Shown here: in pieces, positions 1-7,663 of the stretch | Layout: each line of letters opens with the position of its first letter | Position numbering within the stretch: position 1 is the first letter of the stretch | Origin: Alicyclobacillus sp. SP_1 | GTDB lineage: Bacteria > Bacillota > Bacilli > Alicyclobacillales > Alicyclobacillaceae | Length of the DNA stretch: 64,000 bases | NCBI RefSeq assembly: GCF_024706985.1 | Contig: NZ_JAMCCX010000012.1 | Coordinates: 19,172-83,171, forward strand | Direction: 5' to 3' | Program-made: the position numbers and the translations under genes | Notes under the pieces: generated by a model | Databases searched by the model: none | Seen by the model: only the letters and a program-made list of their open reading frames with translations | Told to the model about the DNA's origin: nothing

Positions 1-397
1 GCATGTAGTCGTTCATCCTGATCTTGGCAATAAAAAAAATGACACAGAGGTGAAATCATGTGCTTGAAATCGGCTCTCTACGAGGGTAACAGTTCCTCAC
101 CACGGAACTAGAGCGTGAAGTTCTTTGAACTACTAATTGAGGAACCATCGAAGGCACAGCGGTAATTTTGTTCTTGTCCGAAGGAACCCTTCTTTTGCTT
201 TTGGATACAGTTCTTCGGGATGAGTCTAAGGCGAAATGTTTGTGATCAATCTGACGTTATAAAGTTGTAACCTGTGCCTATTCCGTGCAGATTGGACATA
301 AACCTGTATGGTGTAATATGGATGTGACCGAACCTTGTTGACCGAGCAAACTAACAGCTCAAAACCTTCTATCACAGTGTATAAGGAGAGATACATA
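1..397. other. Upstream region without a recognised gene
   Basis: No convincing coding frame. A 17-codon ORF (58-111, AGAGGTGA four bases before its ATG) is the only candidate and is not called. The segment ends with the promoter and ribosome site of the dehydrogenase that follows. I see no T-box or other riboswitch core. The left end is cut by the window. Confidence 0.5.
292..319 (+). promoter_or_regulatory. Putative sigma-A promoter of the SDR gene
   Basis: TTGGAC (292-297), 16 bases, then TAATAT (314-319). Transcription would begin near 326, only about nine bases before the first in-frame TTG at 335. This supports the later start at 398, which has a real ribosome site. Confidence 0.45.
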
Positions 398-1138
398 TTG
401 AACGGAAAGGTTGTACTTGTTACCGGCGGTGGCCGTGGAATTGGTGCAGAAACAGCGAGAATTCTTGCCAGTCGAGGTGCGGCAGTTGTCGTTAATTATT
501 TGTCGAACAGTGAAGCAGCCAATTCGCTAGTGGATGAACTCACGAAACGAGGCAGTCAGGCGTTGGCGATTCAGGCCGATGTTCGCGATGAAGAGCAGGT
601 TCAACACCTTGTCAGCACTACGGTCGATAAATTTGGTCGTATTGACGCATTGGTGAGCAACGCTGCGATGAGTTTTGTCCGCAAGCCATTTTTAGAAATG
701 AGCTGGTCAGAGTTTTCCCCGAAGCTAAATGATGAGTTAAAAGCTGCGTTCACGTTGACTCAGGTTGTACTACCTCACATGATCCAAAACCGTTATGGGA
801 GAATTGTTTATGTATCAACGGGCTTAGCCAACCATCCACAAGTCCCATTCATTGCGCACGGAACAGCCAAGGCAGGACTAAGCTCCTTCGGGAAGTATAT
901 TGCCAAAGAGTTTGGGGCGCATGGAATCACAGCGAATGTGGTGTCACCCGGTCTTGTCGAGACGGAACGTACACAATTCCAGACAGAAGAATTCAAAAAA
1001 AGAATGTCAAACATGACCCCACTCGGTCGTATTGCGAAACCGGAAGACATTGCCCGCGTTATAGCGTTTTATGTGAGCGATGACAGTCAGTTTATGACAG
1101 GTTCCAACGTATCGGTTGATGGTGGATTATCTCTGTAA
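398..1138 (+). CDS. Short-chain dehydrogenase/reductase (SDR), 246 aa
   Basis: Classical SDR oxidoreductase of Rossmann fold. The N-terminal TGGGRGIG is the dinucleotide-binding loop, followed by an NAA-type segment (SNAAMSF). A serine lies in YVSTG, but the usual YxxxK is replaced: the sequence reads HGTAKAG, so the catalytic tyrosine is histidine and only the lysine is kept. PG and a C-terminal VDGGLSL complete an FabG-like architecture. TTG at 398 is chosen because AAGGAGAG (383-390) lies seven bases upstream; an earlier TTG at 335 has no ribosome site. The missing tyrosine suggests altered or non-redox function. Substrate cannot be assigned. The gene stands alone on the plus strand, pointing toward the accessory region. 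Confidence 0.85.
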   Translation: MNGKVVLVTGGGRGIGAETARILASRGAAVVVNYLSNSEAANSLVDELTKRGSQALAIQADVRDEEQVQHLVSTTVDKFGRIDALVSNAAMSFVRKPFLEMSWSEFSPKLNDELKAAFTLTQVVLPHMIQNRYGRIVYVSTGLANHPQVPFIAHGTAKAGLSSFGKYIAKEFGAHGITANVVSPGLVETERTQFQTEEFKKRMSNMTPLGRIAKPEDIARVIAFYVSDDSQFMTGSNVSVDGGLSL

Positions 1139-1294
1139 CCGTGGTACAAACAACTACGGTCAGTGTCGCGGAATTTGATTCCGATGAAATAGGTTGGCGT
1201 TTTAGTTGCTGAAATGGCCTTCTCAAGCAAGCCTTGTTTATCATTACCTGAACCCCCGCCACGTTTTAGGCCGTTGGCGGGGGTTCGTTCAGTA

Positions 1295-1861
1295 TCAATC
1301 ATCAAAATCATATCCCCTGCTTCCGTCATCCTCTTTAATTTTGCACAACTCTCTCACAATTGGAATAAACGCCTTTCCTTGTCCCTCGTTTAACCACGCC
1401 AGTTCCCTGACCAATTCCTTCGAAGCATCCCGCTCCACAAAACCAAATTGCTGAAAAGCAATACCTGCTTCCGCACTTTTCACTAAAAGCTTCAGCACCT
1501 TGTGTGGCACCATCGCGTCTAGGAAAGACTCCTCCCCGTTATCCAACAGCCTTATGTACTTTGCAAGCGCAGCCCCTAGCTTGTCAGCAAGGTCGTAAAC
1601 CCTTACCCGCAAGTCCTCCATCGATTCGTCATTTGACTCGGCTTCATCCGGTAGGTACCCGGCCAACACCATCATGCGGTGGACACTCGCCCCCGGAACA
1701 TGCGGCGCAATTTTGCGCAGAAACTTAGGGGAGATGTTCTCCCCACCCAACACTCGATAAAAGTAGCTGGCACTCATTTGGGCTTTCTCTGCGACAAATT
1801 TGCCCGTAGTTCCGTGTTCATCGAGTAAACCTTGAACGTACTGCTGAACGGTCATAGTCAT
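1295..1861 (-). CDS. XRE-like helix-turn-helix regulator, 188 aa
   Basis: The first ~55 residues look like a lambda-repressor type HTH (GKFVAEKAQMSASYFYRVLGGE is the likely helix-turn-helix), followed by an acidic linker and a helical C-terminal domain of unknown role. ATG 1861 is preferred over GTG 1870 because an AGGGTGG-like site precedes it. The 330-bp upstream region is AT-rich and carries repeated RTTACYTTT half-sites and a perfect ATGACA-AA-TGTCAT palindrome, as expected if the protein binds its own promoter. It may control the adjacent repeat module. No family beyond HTH is recognisable. Confidence 0.7.
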   Translation of the reverse strand: MTMTVQQYVQGLLDEHGTTGKFVAEKAQMSASYFYRVLGGENISPKFLRKIAPHVPGASVHRMMVLAGYLPDEAESNDESMEDLRVRVYDLADKLGAALAKYIRLLDNGEESFLDAMVPHKVLKLLVKSAEAGIAFQQFGFVERDASKELVRELAWLNEGQGKAFIPIVRELCKIKEDDGSRGYDFDD

Positions 1862-1879
1862 GTTCGCCACCCTGTTGTT

Positions 1880-2169
1880 AAAGTTACCTTTTAGTTCACC
1901 AAATTCCAGAAACGATCAATTTCGAGCAACTATATTTTACTCCTAAATTCATAGGTTTGCGACAATAAAGTTATGTATTTGTTCATCAAAATAGAAAACA
2001 AAGTATTTATACTTACTAAAAAGTAACTTTAATATGTCGTTTTTGTTTATGACAAATGTCATCAATAACATTTTACGTATCTAAAAACAAACACCAGTTG
2101 AAAACTATACATTACCTTTAAGTAACCAACAATTAGATACATTCACAATCAGATGAACAAAAAGGTAAT
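1880..2169. promoter_or_regulatory. Candidate operator sites upstream of the XRE regulator
   Basis: The half-site RTTACYTTT occurs four times: 1883-1892 (plus), 2018-2027 (minus), 2111-2120 (plus, followed by AAGTAACC) and 2157-2168 (minus). A perfect inverted repeat ATGACA-AA-TGTCAT lies at 2049-2062. The stretch is AT-rich and non-coding. Binding by the neighbouring HTH protein is inference from position. Confidence 0.4.
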
Positions 2170-2196
2170 CATCTGTCACATTCCATCATCCCATCC

Positions 2197-2289
2197 GGTC
2201 ACAAACCATGCTTGTTTTGGTCACAAGAATCGATTCTCCGGTCACAAAAACTACCCTTTCTGGTCACAAAACAGGGTATTTCGGTCACA
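2197..2289 (+). repeat. Iteron-like array, module 1 left arm
   Basis: Five copies of GGTCACA starting at 2197, 2219, 2240, 2262 and 2283, spaced 22, 21, 22 and 21 bp, so all lie on one DNA face. Flanks of the later copies resemble AAACAGGG. The array is mirrored by TGTGACC copies on the far side of the module. Confidence 0.85.
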
Positions 2290-2387
2290 GAAAACTGGAA
2301 ACGAATTATTGGGGCAGTAGGATGCGACGGCGTTTTTGTGGAAGAAATCATGCTTTTTCCGGGTCTTGTGACCAGCTTTTCGGTGGG

Positions 2388-2573
2388 GTGTGCATATACA
2401 TTGCGCTTATATTGATCACGTGACCATGGAACATGGAACTGGACACTCATTAGGAAAGGACAGACCAAAGTAAGAACAAAATCTCGCGCGTGTATGCACA
2501 CAGTATTGCAGCAGGGTGTCACAAAACCCTTATATATATAATATTATTGGTAATAAATATTATATATATAATC
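2388..2573. other. Core of module 1: dyad boxes and AT-rich block
   Basis: GTGTGCATATACA (2388-2400) faces an inverted near-copy TGTATGCACAC (2491-2501). TGATCACGTG lies at 2413-2422. A near-palindromic AT-only block occupies 2530-2573 and contains ATAAATATTATATATA (2553-2568). All these elements recur in module 2. The AT block could be a DNA-unwinding element. No gene is convincing here. Confidence 0.65.
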
Positions 2574-2625
2574 TACTGCGAGTAGCATTTCCCGCATTTT
2601 CGCCCCCTCACATTTTCCAAATTTC

Positions 2626-2757
2626 TGTGACCGAAGTACCCCGTTTTGTGACCAAAACAGCCCTGTTTTGTGACCAAAACAGCCCTGTTTTGTGACCAAG
2701 AACAGCGTTTTTGTGACCAAGAACAGCGTTTTTGTGACCAAGAACAGCGTTTTTGTG
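2626..2757 (-). repeat. Iteron-like array, module 1 right arm (interrupted)
   Basis: TGTGACC begins at 2626, 2647, 2669, 2691, 2712 and 2733, and TGTG at 2754 is cut by the insertion sequence. Spacing is 21-22 bp throughout. The interrupted copy is completed at 4858-4864, and one further degenerate copy (TGTGACA) follows at 4879, again 21 bp away. Unit consensus is close to TTTTTGTGACCAAGAACAGC. Confidence 0.85.
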
Positions 2758-2819
2758 CTCATCTTTGACAGCCCCCTAGGCCCAGCAAGGGATTGTAGGG
2801 GGTATTTTGCCCTACAACC

Positions 2820-2860
2820 CAAAGAGCCCCAATCTAGTTGGGGCCTTCAAGTCTGAATTC
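2820..2860 (-). terminator. Hairpin downstream of the transposase gene
   Basis: GCCCCAA-TCTA-TTGGGGC-type inverted repeat just beyond the transposase stop codon. A second hairpin (TTGTAGGG/CCCTACAA, about 2793-2818) follows. The pair probably insulates the left end of the IS. Confidence 0.45.
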
Positions 2861-2863
2861 GGA

Positions 2864-4663
2864 CTAAACGAGGGTGCCGGATGAGGTCTGACGTAGGTGG
2901 ATGGCCTTCGCAGGAAGCGGAACGTTCAGTGCCTTGAGCACCTGAACCAGGTTTTGTGGCGGAGGTGGTACGCTAAGGAACTCTTTCCCGAGAAACTCAG
3001 CCTTCATGACGTGCCAGCGGGCCAGCTCCTTTACAATTCCCTCGCCGGTGTACCATCGATCATTAAGTTCTTTCAATCGTTGCTCACGCTCCGCAGCGTT
3101 GTCTATCTGCTTCGCTTCGTGTTCACGCTGTTCCCACCAGCGGCGGTACATCACTTGAATCTCCTGCTCGAACAGATACGCAAGTACACAGACGAATATG
3201 TGGCCACGAACGCGCTTCTCATTCCAGTGGTAGACCGGACCTACGTCCAGGAAGTTCTTAATCTCTCTGAACGCCCGTTCCACGTTCATCAATGTTTTGT
3301 ATGAAGTGACCACCTGCTCAGCAGGTAAATTGGTGTTGGTCTTAATGACAAACTTTCCGTCTCGGAGCGATTCCTTGGCAAGCGCCTCTTCCTTGCGTTT
3401 GTACGAGAGCTTCTCGTCAGTGAACTGCACTTCAAGAAACGCTTGTACACCTTTTTTCGTGAGGATGTCACCGACCTTGAGCATCACAGACTGTGTGCTT
3501 GTCTTGCGATCGCGGTGGGGGTTCTCCAGCCACGCCTGGTATTCTGACAATGCAATCTCAGCTTCCTCTAACGCGGACACACGGAAGGCTTCGTCTGTCT
3601 TTGCTTTGATCGGATTGTGGCAGAGAATGTAGCGGGCATCTTGCCCTTTCTCATCATCCTCGACTGCAGATGCAGGCACCTCGAGGTAGCTAAGGTTACC
3701 GCGTAGCTCAGTGTAGGCTGAGATGTCGTTGTACTTTGCCAATAACGCGTCACTGACTACACGACCTCGTTTGTGGTAGCCCACAATGTAGGGATACTTG
3801 AGCTCTGCCAACAACTCGGTGTTCTTTTTGGTGACCATGCCACGGTCCCCGACGAAGACACACTGTTCAACGGAGAACTCATTCTTCAAACGTTCCAGAA
3901 TCTCTTTGACGGTCTTCTTGTCCGGTGTGTTCCCTGCAAAGACTTCATGGGTGATTGGCAGGCCATCTTGTGTTACGAGCAGGCCCAGTTCAACCTGTTC
4001 CAGGTCTGGCCGGTGGGTTCGGGAATACCCATGTTCACCAATCGGGCAGTGGTGACCACTGAGGTGCGTACTGGTAAGGTCATAGAGTACCAACGACAAA
4101 CGAAAGCTCAAGAGGTCGGTGAGTCGTCGGTAGATGAGCTTCTCCAGCTGTGGCTTCATGTCCATGAGGTGATCCAAGGCTCGGTAGAAATGTTGGAGCT
4201 GCCAGGGTTCATCGCCGGACTCAGGGAGATACATGTCCTCAATGGTGTGGAACAGGTCCAGCTTGCTTGACGGGTTCATCAAGCGATTACAGACCATTGC
4301 TTTCACGTACCGGGCCACATCAAATGTGACTTGTCGGTCTTTCAGTCCGTCCTGTATAGCCTTAGTGAGTCCGAGTTGGTCCCACAAAAATTGAACCACG
4401 TAGGGAACGCCGAAGGAGAGGGTAGACTTAGGGTCGAAATCCTCAATCGAACCAGAGGTACGGTTTTGTAGGAGGGATTCTAAGGTGCGAATGAACTGTT
4501 GAATCTCTTCCTCCGAGTAGCCATCAACGTTACCAAGACTAGCAATCCGACGCTTTTTGACAGTCTTTCCCTCGCGATAGGATTCAACAATATGCATGTA
4601 CCTGTAGGTGCGACCATCGGGGCGTTTTGTGGATACAATTTGTGCGAACACAGGGCTCACCAC
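2864..4663 (-). CDS. IS1634-family DDE transposase, 599 aa
   Basis: Cuts and joins the IS ends. An N-terminal region with KKRRIASLGN is followed by a DDE catalytic core. The first Asp lies in VLYDLTSTH (about residue 195), the second in VFVGDRGM (about 273), and the Glu lies in NVERAFREIK (about 462-467). Length (599 aa) is normal for the family and no frameshift is seen. The gene fills the element and ends about 95 bp inside the left inverted repeat. ATG 4663 was kept as the start. Confidence 0.92.
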   Translation of the reverse strand: MVSPVFAQIVSTKRPDGRTYRYMHIVESYREGKTVKKRRIASLGNVDGYSEEEIQQFIRTLESLLQNRTSGSIEDFDPKSTLSFGVPYVVQFLWDQLGLTKAIQDGLKDRQVTFDVARYVKAMVCNRLMNPSSKLDLFHTIEDMYLPESGDEPWQLQHFYRALDHLMDMKPQLEKLIYRRLTDLLSFRLSLVLYDLTSTHLSGHHCPIGEHGYSRTHRPDLEQVELGLLVTQDGLPITHEVFAGNTPDKKTVKEILERLKNEFSVEQCVFVGDRGMVTKKNTELLAELKYPYIVGYHKRGRVVSDALLAKYNDISAYTELRGNLSYLEVPASAVEDDEKGQDARYILCHNPIKAKTDEAFRVSALEEAEIALSEYQAWLENPHRDRKTSTQSVMLKVGDILTKKGVQAFLEVQFTDEKLSYKRKEEALAKESLRDGKFVIKTNTNLPAEQVVTSYKTLMNVERAFREIKNFLDVGPVYHWNEKRVRGHIFVCVLAYLFEQEIQVMYRRWWEQREHEAKQIDNAAEREQRLKELNDRWYTGEGIVKELARWHVMKAEFLGKEFLSVPPPPQNLVQVLKALNVPLPAKAIHLRQTSSGTLV

Positions 4664-4785
4664 CGCCTACATTATTACCTACAAATATATAACCAATAGA
4701 CATACAAATCAAGATAAAAGTTATCCACTGTCCAAACACTTTTTGACCTACATTTTCAGTGTCAAAACAGGACTTATCAACAGAA

Positions 4786-4807
4786 AAACCGCGCAGCAGC
4801 GCGGTTT
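4786..4807. terminator. Hairpin at the right end of the IS
   Basis: AAACCGCGC-AGCA-GCGCGGTTT, a perfect 9-bp stem with a 4-base loop. It sits between the right inverted repeat and the transposase start and may shield the transposase from outside transcription or translation. Confidence 0.5.
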
Positions 4808-4855
4808 CGAGACCTAGATGACTGAGTTTTCAACAGCTAAACTGTCAAAGATGAG

Positions 4856-4885
4856 TTTGTGACCAGAAACGCAGTTTTTGTGACA
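4856..4885 (-). repeat. Displaced end of module 1 right arm
   Basis: TTTGTG target duplication, then TGTGACC (4858-4864) and TGTGACA (4879-4885), 21 bp apart. They are the continuation of the array at 2626-2757 on the other side of the IS. Confidence 0.8.
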
Positions 4886-5189
4886 AGCAGTCAAAATGAC
4901 TCCAAATCCTATTCTCACTTGTTATCGGATGTACATTCCAAGGGATTCTCATTTTCACTGACGCCGCCAAACCGTCAAACACCAAATCCAATTGCACTAT
5001 TGCTAGACTCTCTAAACCGCGCCACACGTTCATTTTTGGGGTTCTAGCATGTGTTCAGGTGCCACTAAGATGTTTGTACCGAAAGGCCCTATACTGGGCT
5101 ATAACACGGCTTTTCGGGCCGCTAATTTAATTCAGCGAGAAGTCTTTACAGACGTAGAACAAGCGGGGAGCGGGTGTGACGGGACTACA

Positions 5190-5236
5190 ACAAAAACAGC
5201 CCGATCCCTCGCAGTTGTGCGAGAAACCGGGCTGTC
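5190..5236 (-). terminator. Intrinsic terminator of the 90-aa gene
   Basis: On the minus strand ACAGCCCG...CGGGCTGT (5196-5203 with 5228-5235), with an inner CTCGCA/TGCGAG stem, is followed by TTTTTGTTGT. It lies 17 bp after the stop codon of the upstream small gene and supports that gene as real. Confidence 0.75.
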
Positions 5237-5252
5237 TTTGAGTTCTTTGCAG

Positions 5253-5525
5253 TCACAGTGCGATGTAGAAAACCGAACCGTTGGCGGCATCCCAAGTCGC
5301 GCCAACCGGCCTGCCACTGAAGCAGTCGTCCGTCACTCGTTCCATTCCTTCTGCTTGGCCAAATTCCTGCGCCGAGGCGACGTAGATGTTGCCCGTGTGT
5401 CGCGTCGAAAGACGAGCGACTTCTTGTAGGCCATCATCTGTGACGACTTCAAATAAAATCGGTTTGCAGCTGTAGGAATTAGGTTCATAAACGAAATACA
5501 GCGTCGCGCTCAGTTTTCGAATCAA
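5253..5525 (-). CDS. Hypothetical protein, 90 aa
   Basis: Unrecognised small protein without signal peptide or clear membrane segment. It has scattered aromatic residues and a DDCFSGRP stretch in the C-terminal third. TTG 5525 is preceded by AAAGGAG nine bases upstream. That ribosome site lies in one arm of a perfect 11-bp hairpin, and a strong terminator follows the stop. Dedicated signals at both ends make it a convincing single-gene transcript. No function is proposed. Confidence 0.6.
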   Translation of the reverse strand: MIRKLSATLYFVYEPNSYSCKPILFEVVTDDGLQEVARLSTRHTGNIYVASAQEFGQAEGMERVTDDCFSGRPVGATWDAANGSVFYIAL

Positions 5526-5527
5526 GA

Positions 5528-5561
5528 ATACGCACTCCTTTCATACTTTCGGAGTGCGTAT
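5528..5561 (-). promoter_or_regulatory. Hairpin sequestering the ribosome site of the 90-aa gene
   Basis: ATACGCACTCC (minus-strand 5' arm, 5551-5561) pairs perfectly with GGAGTGCGTAT (5528-5538) across a 12-base loop. The 3' arm contains the GGAG of the Shine-Dalgarno site, so folding would block ribosome access. Confidence 0.6.
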
Positions 5562-5863
5562 GACAAGTTGCAGGAGCTTTCTAAAGTTGAAAACAACTTT
5601 AACCCTTAATCGCCCGAATAAGCCCCCATAAAGAGTTTGACGACCAATTTATCCTGTCATACGTGGAAAATTGCTCAAAACCGAAAATGGAGCCGAATCC
5701 GGCGGTGTTACGAATTGTGCTATAGGCATATATTCCAAACCAACCATTTATAAGGAGTCAAATTGACCCTATACCGACGAAGACGGAACCCCTCCCCAAA
5801 GTCGTTCCATGCTTCAACGAGCGTTCTGGCAACCCTCTGGTGAGCTGGAGGTACGAAAGTGAA
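5562..5863. other. Non-coding stretch in the accessory region
   Basis: No gene recognised. It contains CGACCAATTTATCCT at 5641-5655, a 15-mer that recurs at 7801-7815. Confidence 0.4.
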
Positions 5864-5890
5864 AAGCCGACCCGGACAGCCCGGATCGGC
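5864..5890 (-). terminator. Intrinsic terminator after the 80-aa gene
   Basis: Minus strand AGCCGATCC - GGGCTGTCC - GGGTCGGCT followed by TTTTC, directly after a TGA stop at 5891. One G-U pair in an otherwise continuous 9-bp stem. Confidence 0.6.
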
Positions 5891-6133
5891 TCAGTCAAAA
5901 TTAGCTCCTACGATGTTCAAAAGGATAGTTTCCATGTGTACCCAGCCATGTACCAGAACTTCGTTTTCGACGTTCGGAGTCTTGGTAAGATGATGGTCCG
6001 GGTTCGGTATCATCGCGGCAAAGTCAAAGTCTACCCTACCTATAATCTCTTGAACCGCATATGGTTCCAACGAAACTTGGTTCTCCCAAAGGGGGATCAA
6101 CCAGCCAACCGCCTCCGGCGTTCTCGTTTTCAC
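5891..6133 (-). CDS. Hypothetical protein, 80 aa
   Basis: Small unrecognised protein whose start (GTG) lies 18 bp after the stop of the replication-relaxation gene and whose stop is followed at once by a terminator, so the two probably form one operon. The ribosome site is weak (AAAAGAAC). The C-terminal half is hydrophobic but no clear transmembrane helix is seen. An overlapping plus-strand frame (5840-6223) is judged spurious because it lacks such signals. Confidence 0.45.
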   Translation of the reverse strand: MKTRTPEAVGWLIPLWENQVSLEPYAVQEIIGRVDFDFAAMIPNPDHHLTKTPNVENEVLVHGWVHMETILLNIVGANFD

Positions 6134-6151
6134 GTAGTTCTTTTTTCGTTA

Positions 6152-6916
6152 TTACTCCGTTTGCCGCCTCTTGTCCCTCTCCCCTGCCATATAGCTTGTT
6201 TCCTGTCCTGCGATGTAAAATAGCATTGCTATGTTTGCTGCTTGTCTCCTCTCCTTGACGTCCTGCCATCTACTGACGAGCCAGCGTACCCGTTCGATGG
6301 TTGGTGCGACCCATATCACCCGACGCACCTGCCCTTTGGTTTTTTCGTCGATAATGGAAAGGTTCTGGACGTATAATGCAAATTTTTTTCGTAGTTGCCT
6401 GCTCGATTCCGTCGCGTTGTCGTATTCCAGCCAGAAGATGCCTCTGTTTGCAGTCTGAATCAATGCGTCAGGACGAATGTAGCTTTTGCGGATTTCTGCG
6501 TCTGTGTTCCCCGCTATCTTGCGAAAGCTAAAAAGTTCATCCGCACTCTCTCTTGTGCTGTACCATTGTACGCCCTCGCACCCATGTGCCTTGACGTACC
6601 TCAGCAAAATGTCATTCACACCGAGTTGATGGGAAATCTGAGCTTTCATCGTCACGATTTTCCCTTCGATATTGCAAAGCTGATGAGCCGCACGAACACC
6701 GTTTTCGTCTAACATGTAGACCGTTTGTCCATGACTATCCCGGCTGGTCAAAAGCATTTGTTTCTGTCTGAGCTTTAGGAGATGACTATCTGTCTTACTC
6801 CGCCGCCAGCCTAAGAGCAACATTAAGTCCTTGCGCCTAAGTACACCGGCATCAAACAGCGTACCGATTACCTTTTCGGTGTCCGTAAACTCACCATTTG
6901 CCCAGTTCAGAATCAT
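6152..6916 (-). CDS. Replication-relaxation (Replic_Relax-type) protein, 254 aa
   Basis: Resembles the replication-relaxation family found on plasmids and conjugative elements of Gram-positive bacteria, whose members are DNA-binding proteins tied to plasmid replication or transfer. A winged-helix region appears near the N-terminus (DAGVLRRKDLMLLLGW, then RQKQMLL...GQTVYMLDENGVRAA). A nuclease-like fold follows (SYIRPDALIQ...FWLEYDNATESSRQLRKKF), where RPDALI and the later E resemble a D-ExK nuclease core. ATG 6916 is chosen because AGAGGGTG lies six bases upstream; longer in-frame starts up to 7021 exist. It lies between the two iteron-like modules, which may be its targets (inference). Confidence 0.7.
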   Translation of the reverse strand: MILNWANGEFTDTEKVIGTLFDAGVLRRKDLMLLLGWRRSKTDSHLLKLRQKQMLLTSRDSHGQTVYMLDENGVRAAHQLCNIEGKIVTMKAQISHQLGVNDILLRYVKAHGCEGVQWYSTRESADELFSFRKIAGNTDAEIRKSYIRPDALIQTANRGIFWLEYDNATESSRQLRKKFALYVQNLSIIDEKTKGQVRRVIWVAPTIERVRWLVSRWQDVKERRQAANIAMLFYIAGQETSYMAGERDKRRQTE

Positions 6917-7197
6917 TGTTTTCACCCTCTCTCCGTCAACTCTCCCGTTACTGAAACGAAGTTGCCATTTGGTACAAATTCGCATCGTTTTTTTGTGTCG
7001 CAAAGACGACGGTCTTCTCATAAAGTCGGCTCCTGTACGTCAGAAACTCAACTTCGGGAGATTTGTACACGGATGAACGAGTGCTCGGAAAAAATCAGGA
7101 AGGCGCATTCTTCCTGAACGGGCAACTGCGAATTCGTCGAGATGGATTTTCGATCGTCAGTCTTGTGACACCCTGAACCCTAAAAAAGCATCGTTTC

Positions 7198-7267
7198 GGT
7201 CACAGAAAGGGGGTTTTTGGTCACAGAACGGGTAATTTCGGTCACAAACGCATGGTCTTTGGTCACA
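7198..7267 (+). repeat. Iteron-like array, module 2 left arm
   Basis: Four GGTCACA copies beginning at 7198, 7219, 7240 and 7261, exactly 21 bp apart. TGTGACAC half-copies lie nearby at 7164 and 7346. Same orientation as the left arm of module 1. Confidence 0.85.
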
Positions 7268-7365
7268 GAGAAATGGAAATTTTGAGGCGTGAATCCTTGT
7301 GGCAGTAGAGAGGGTACTGGAAAAAATGGCCGAAAAATCGTGTTTTGTGACACCTGAAAAAAATT

Positions 7366-7520
7366 GTGTGCATATACAGTGCTAGATCAACAACTATATC
7401 GAGGGGGTAAAAGGACAAAAAAGCAAGAAATTCGCACGTGATCATATACAGTGTTTAAAAATCTTGGTCACAAGCTCCTTAATATTATTAATATTTTCCA
7501 TAAATATTATATATAAATCC
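7366..7520. other. Core of module 2: dyad boxes and AT-rich block
   Basis: GTGTGCATATACA at 7366-7378, CACGTGATCA (complement of the module 1 TGATCACGTG) at 7435-7444, an extra GGTCACA at 7466-7472, and an AT-rich block at 7479-7519 containing ATAAATATTATATATA (7500-7515), identical to the 16-mer of module 1. No gene is supported. Confidence 0.65.
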
Positions 7521-7561
7521 TTTTATATCAAGGATTATTGAAATTTCCATTTCCATTTTTC

Positions 7562-7663
7562 TGTGACCAAGAATGGTGTTTTTGTGACCAAGAATCGGGT
7601 TTCTGTGACCAAGAATCGGCTCTCTGTGACCAAAACAGGGTCAAATACAGGGCTTTTGTGACC
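7562..7663 (-). repeat. Iteron-like array, module 2 right arm
   Basis: TGTGACC begins at 7562, 7583, 7604 and 7625 (21-bp steps), with a fifth copy at 7657 after a 32-bp step. The conserved flank is CAAGAAT. Mirrors the left arm at 7198-7267. Confidence 0.85.

Larger units (their letters stand above)
2758..4855 (-). mobile_element. IS1634-family insertion sequence, complete
   Basis: The ends are 14-bp perfect inverted repeats: CTCATCTTTGACAG at 2758-2771 and its complement at 4842-4855. They are flanked by identical 6-bp TTTGTG at 2752-2757 and 4856-4861, the target duplication. The 2.1-kb element holds a single transposase gene read leftward. It landed inside an iteron, and joining the two flanks restores an intact repeat with correct 21-bp spacing. 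Intact ends and ORF suggest recent insertion. Confidence 0.9.

Noticed and set aside
58..111. 17-codon leader peptide ORF with a ribosome site
   Set aside because: No terminator/antiterminator pair or codon bias of an attenuator, and the promoter of the downstream gene lies after it.
2197..2757. CRISPR array
   Set aside because: The conserved part is only about 7-12 bases in a 21-22-bp unit, arms are inverted to each other, there are no unique spacers of usual length and no cas genes.
2544..2822. Minus-strand frame through the module 1 repeats, and the similar one at 7535-7822
   Set aside because: The repeated residues come from the 21-bp iterons read through; there is no ribosome site and they cross the AT block or IS end.
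5840..6223. Plus-strand 127-aa frame
   Set aside because: Opposite to a gene pair with a terminator. The composition is unremarkable and there is no clear ribosome site.
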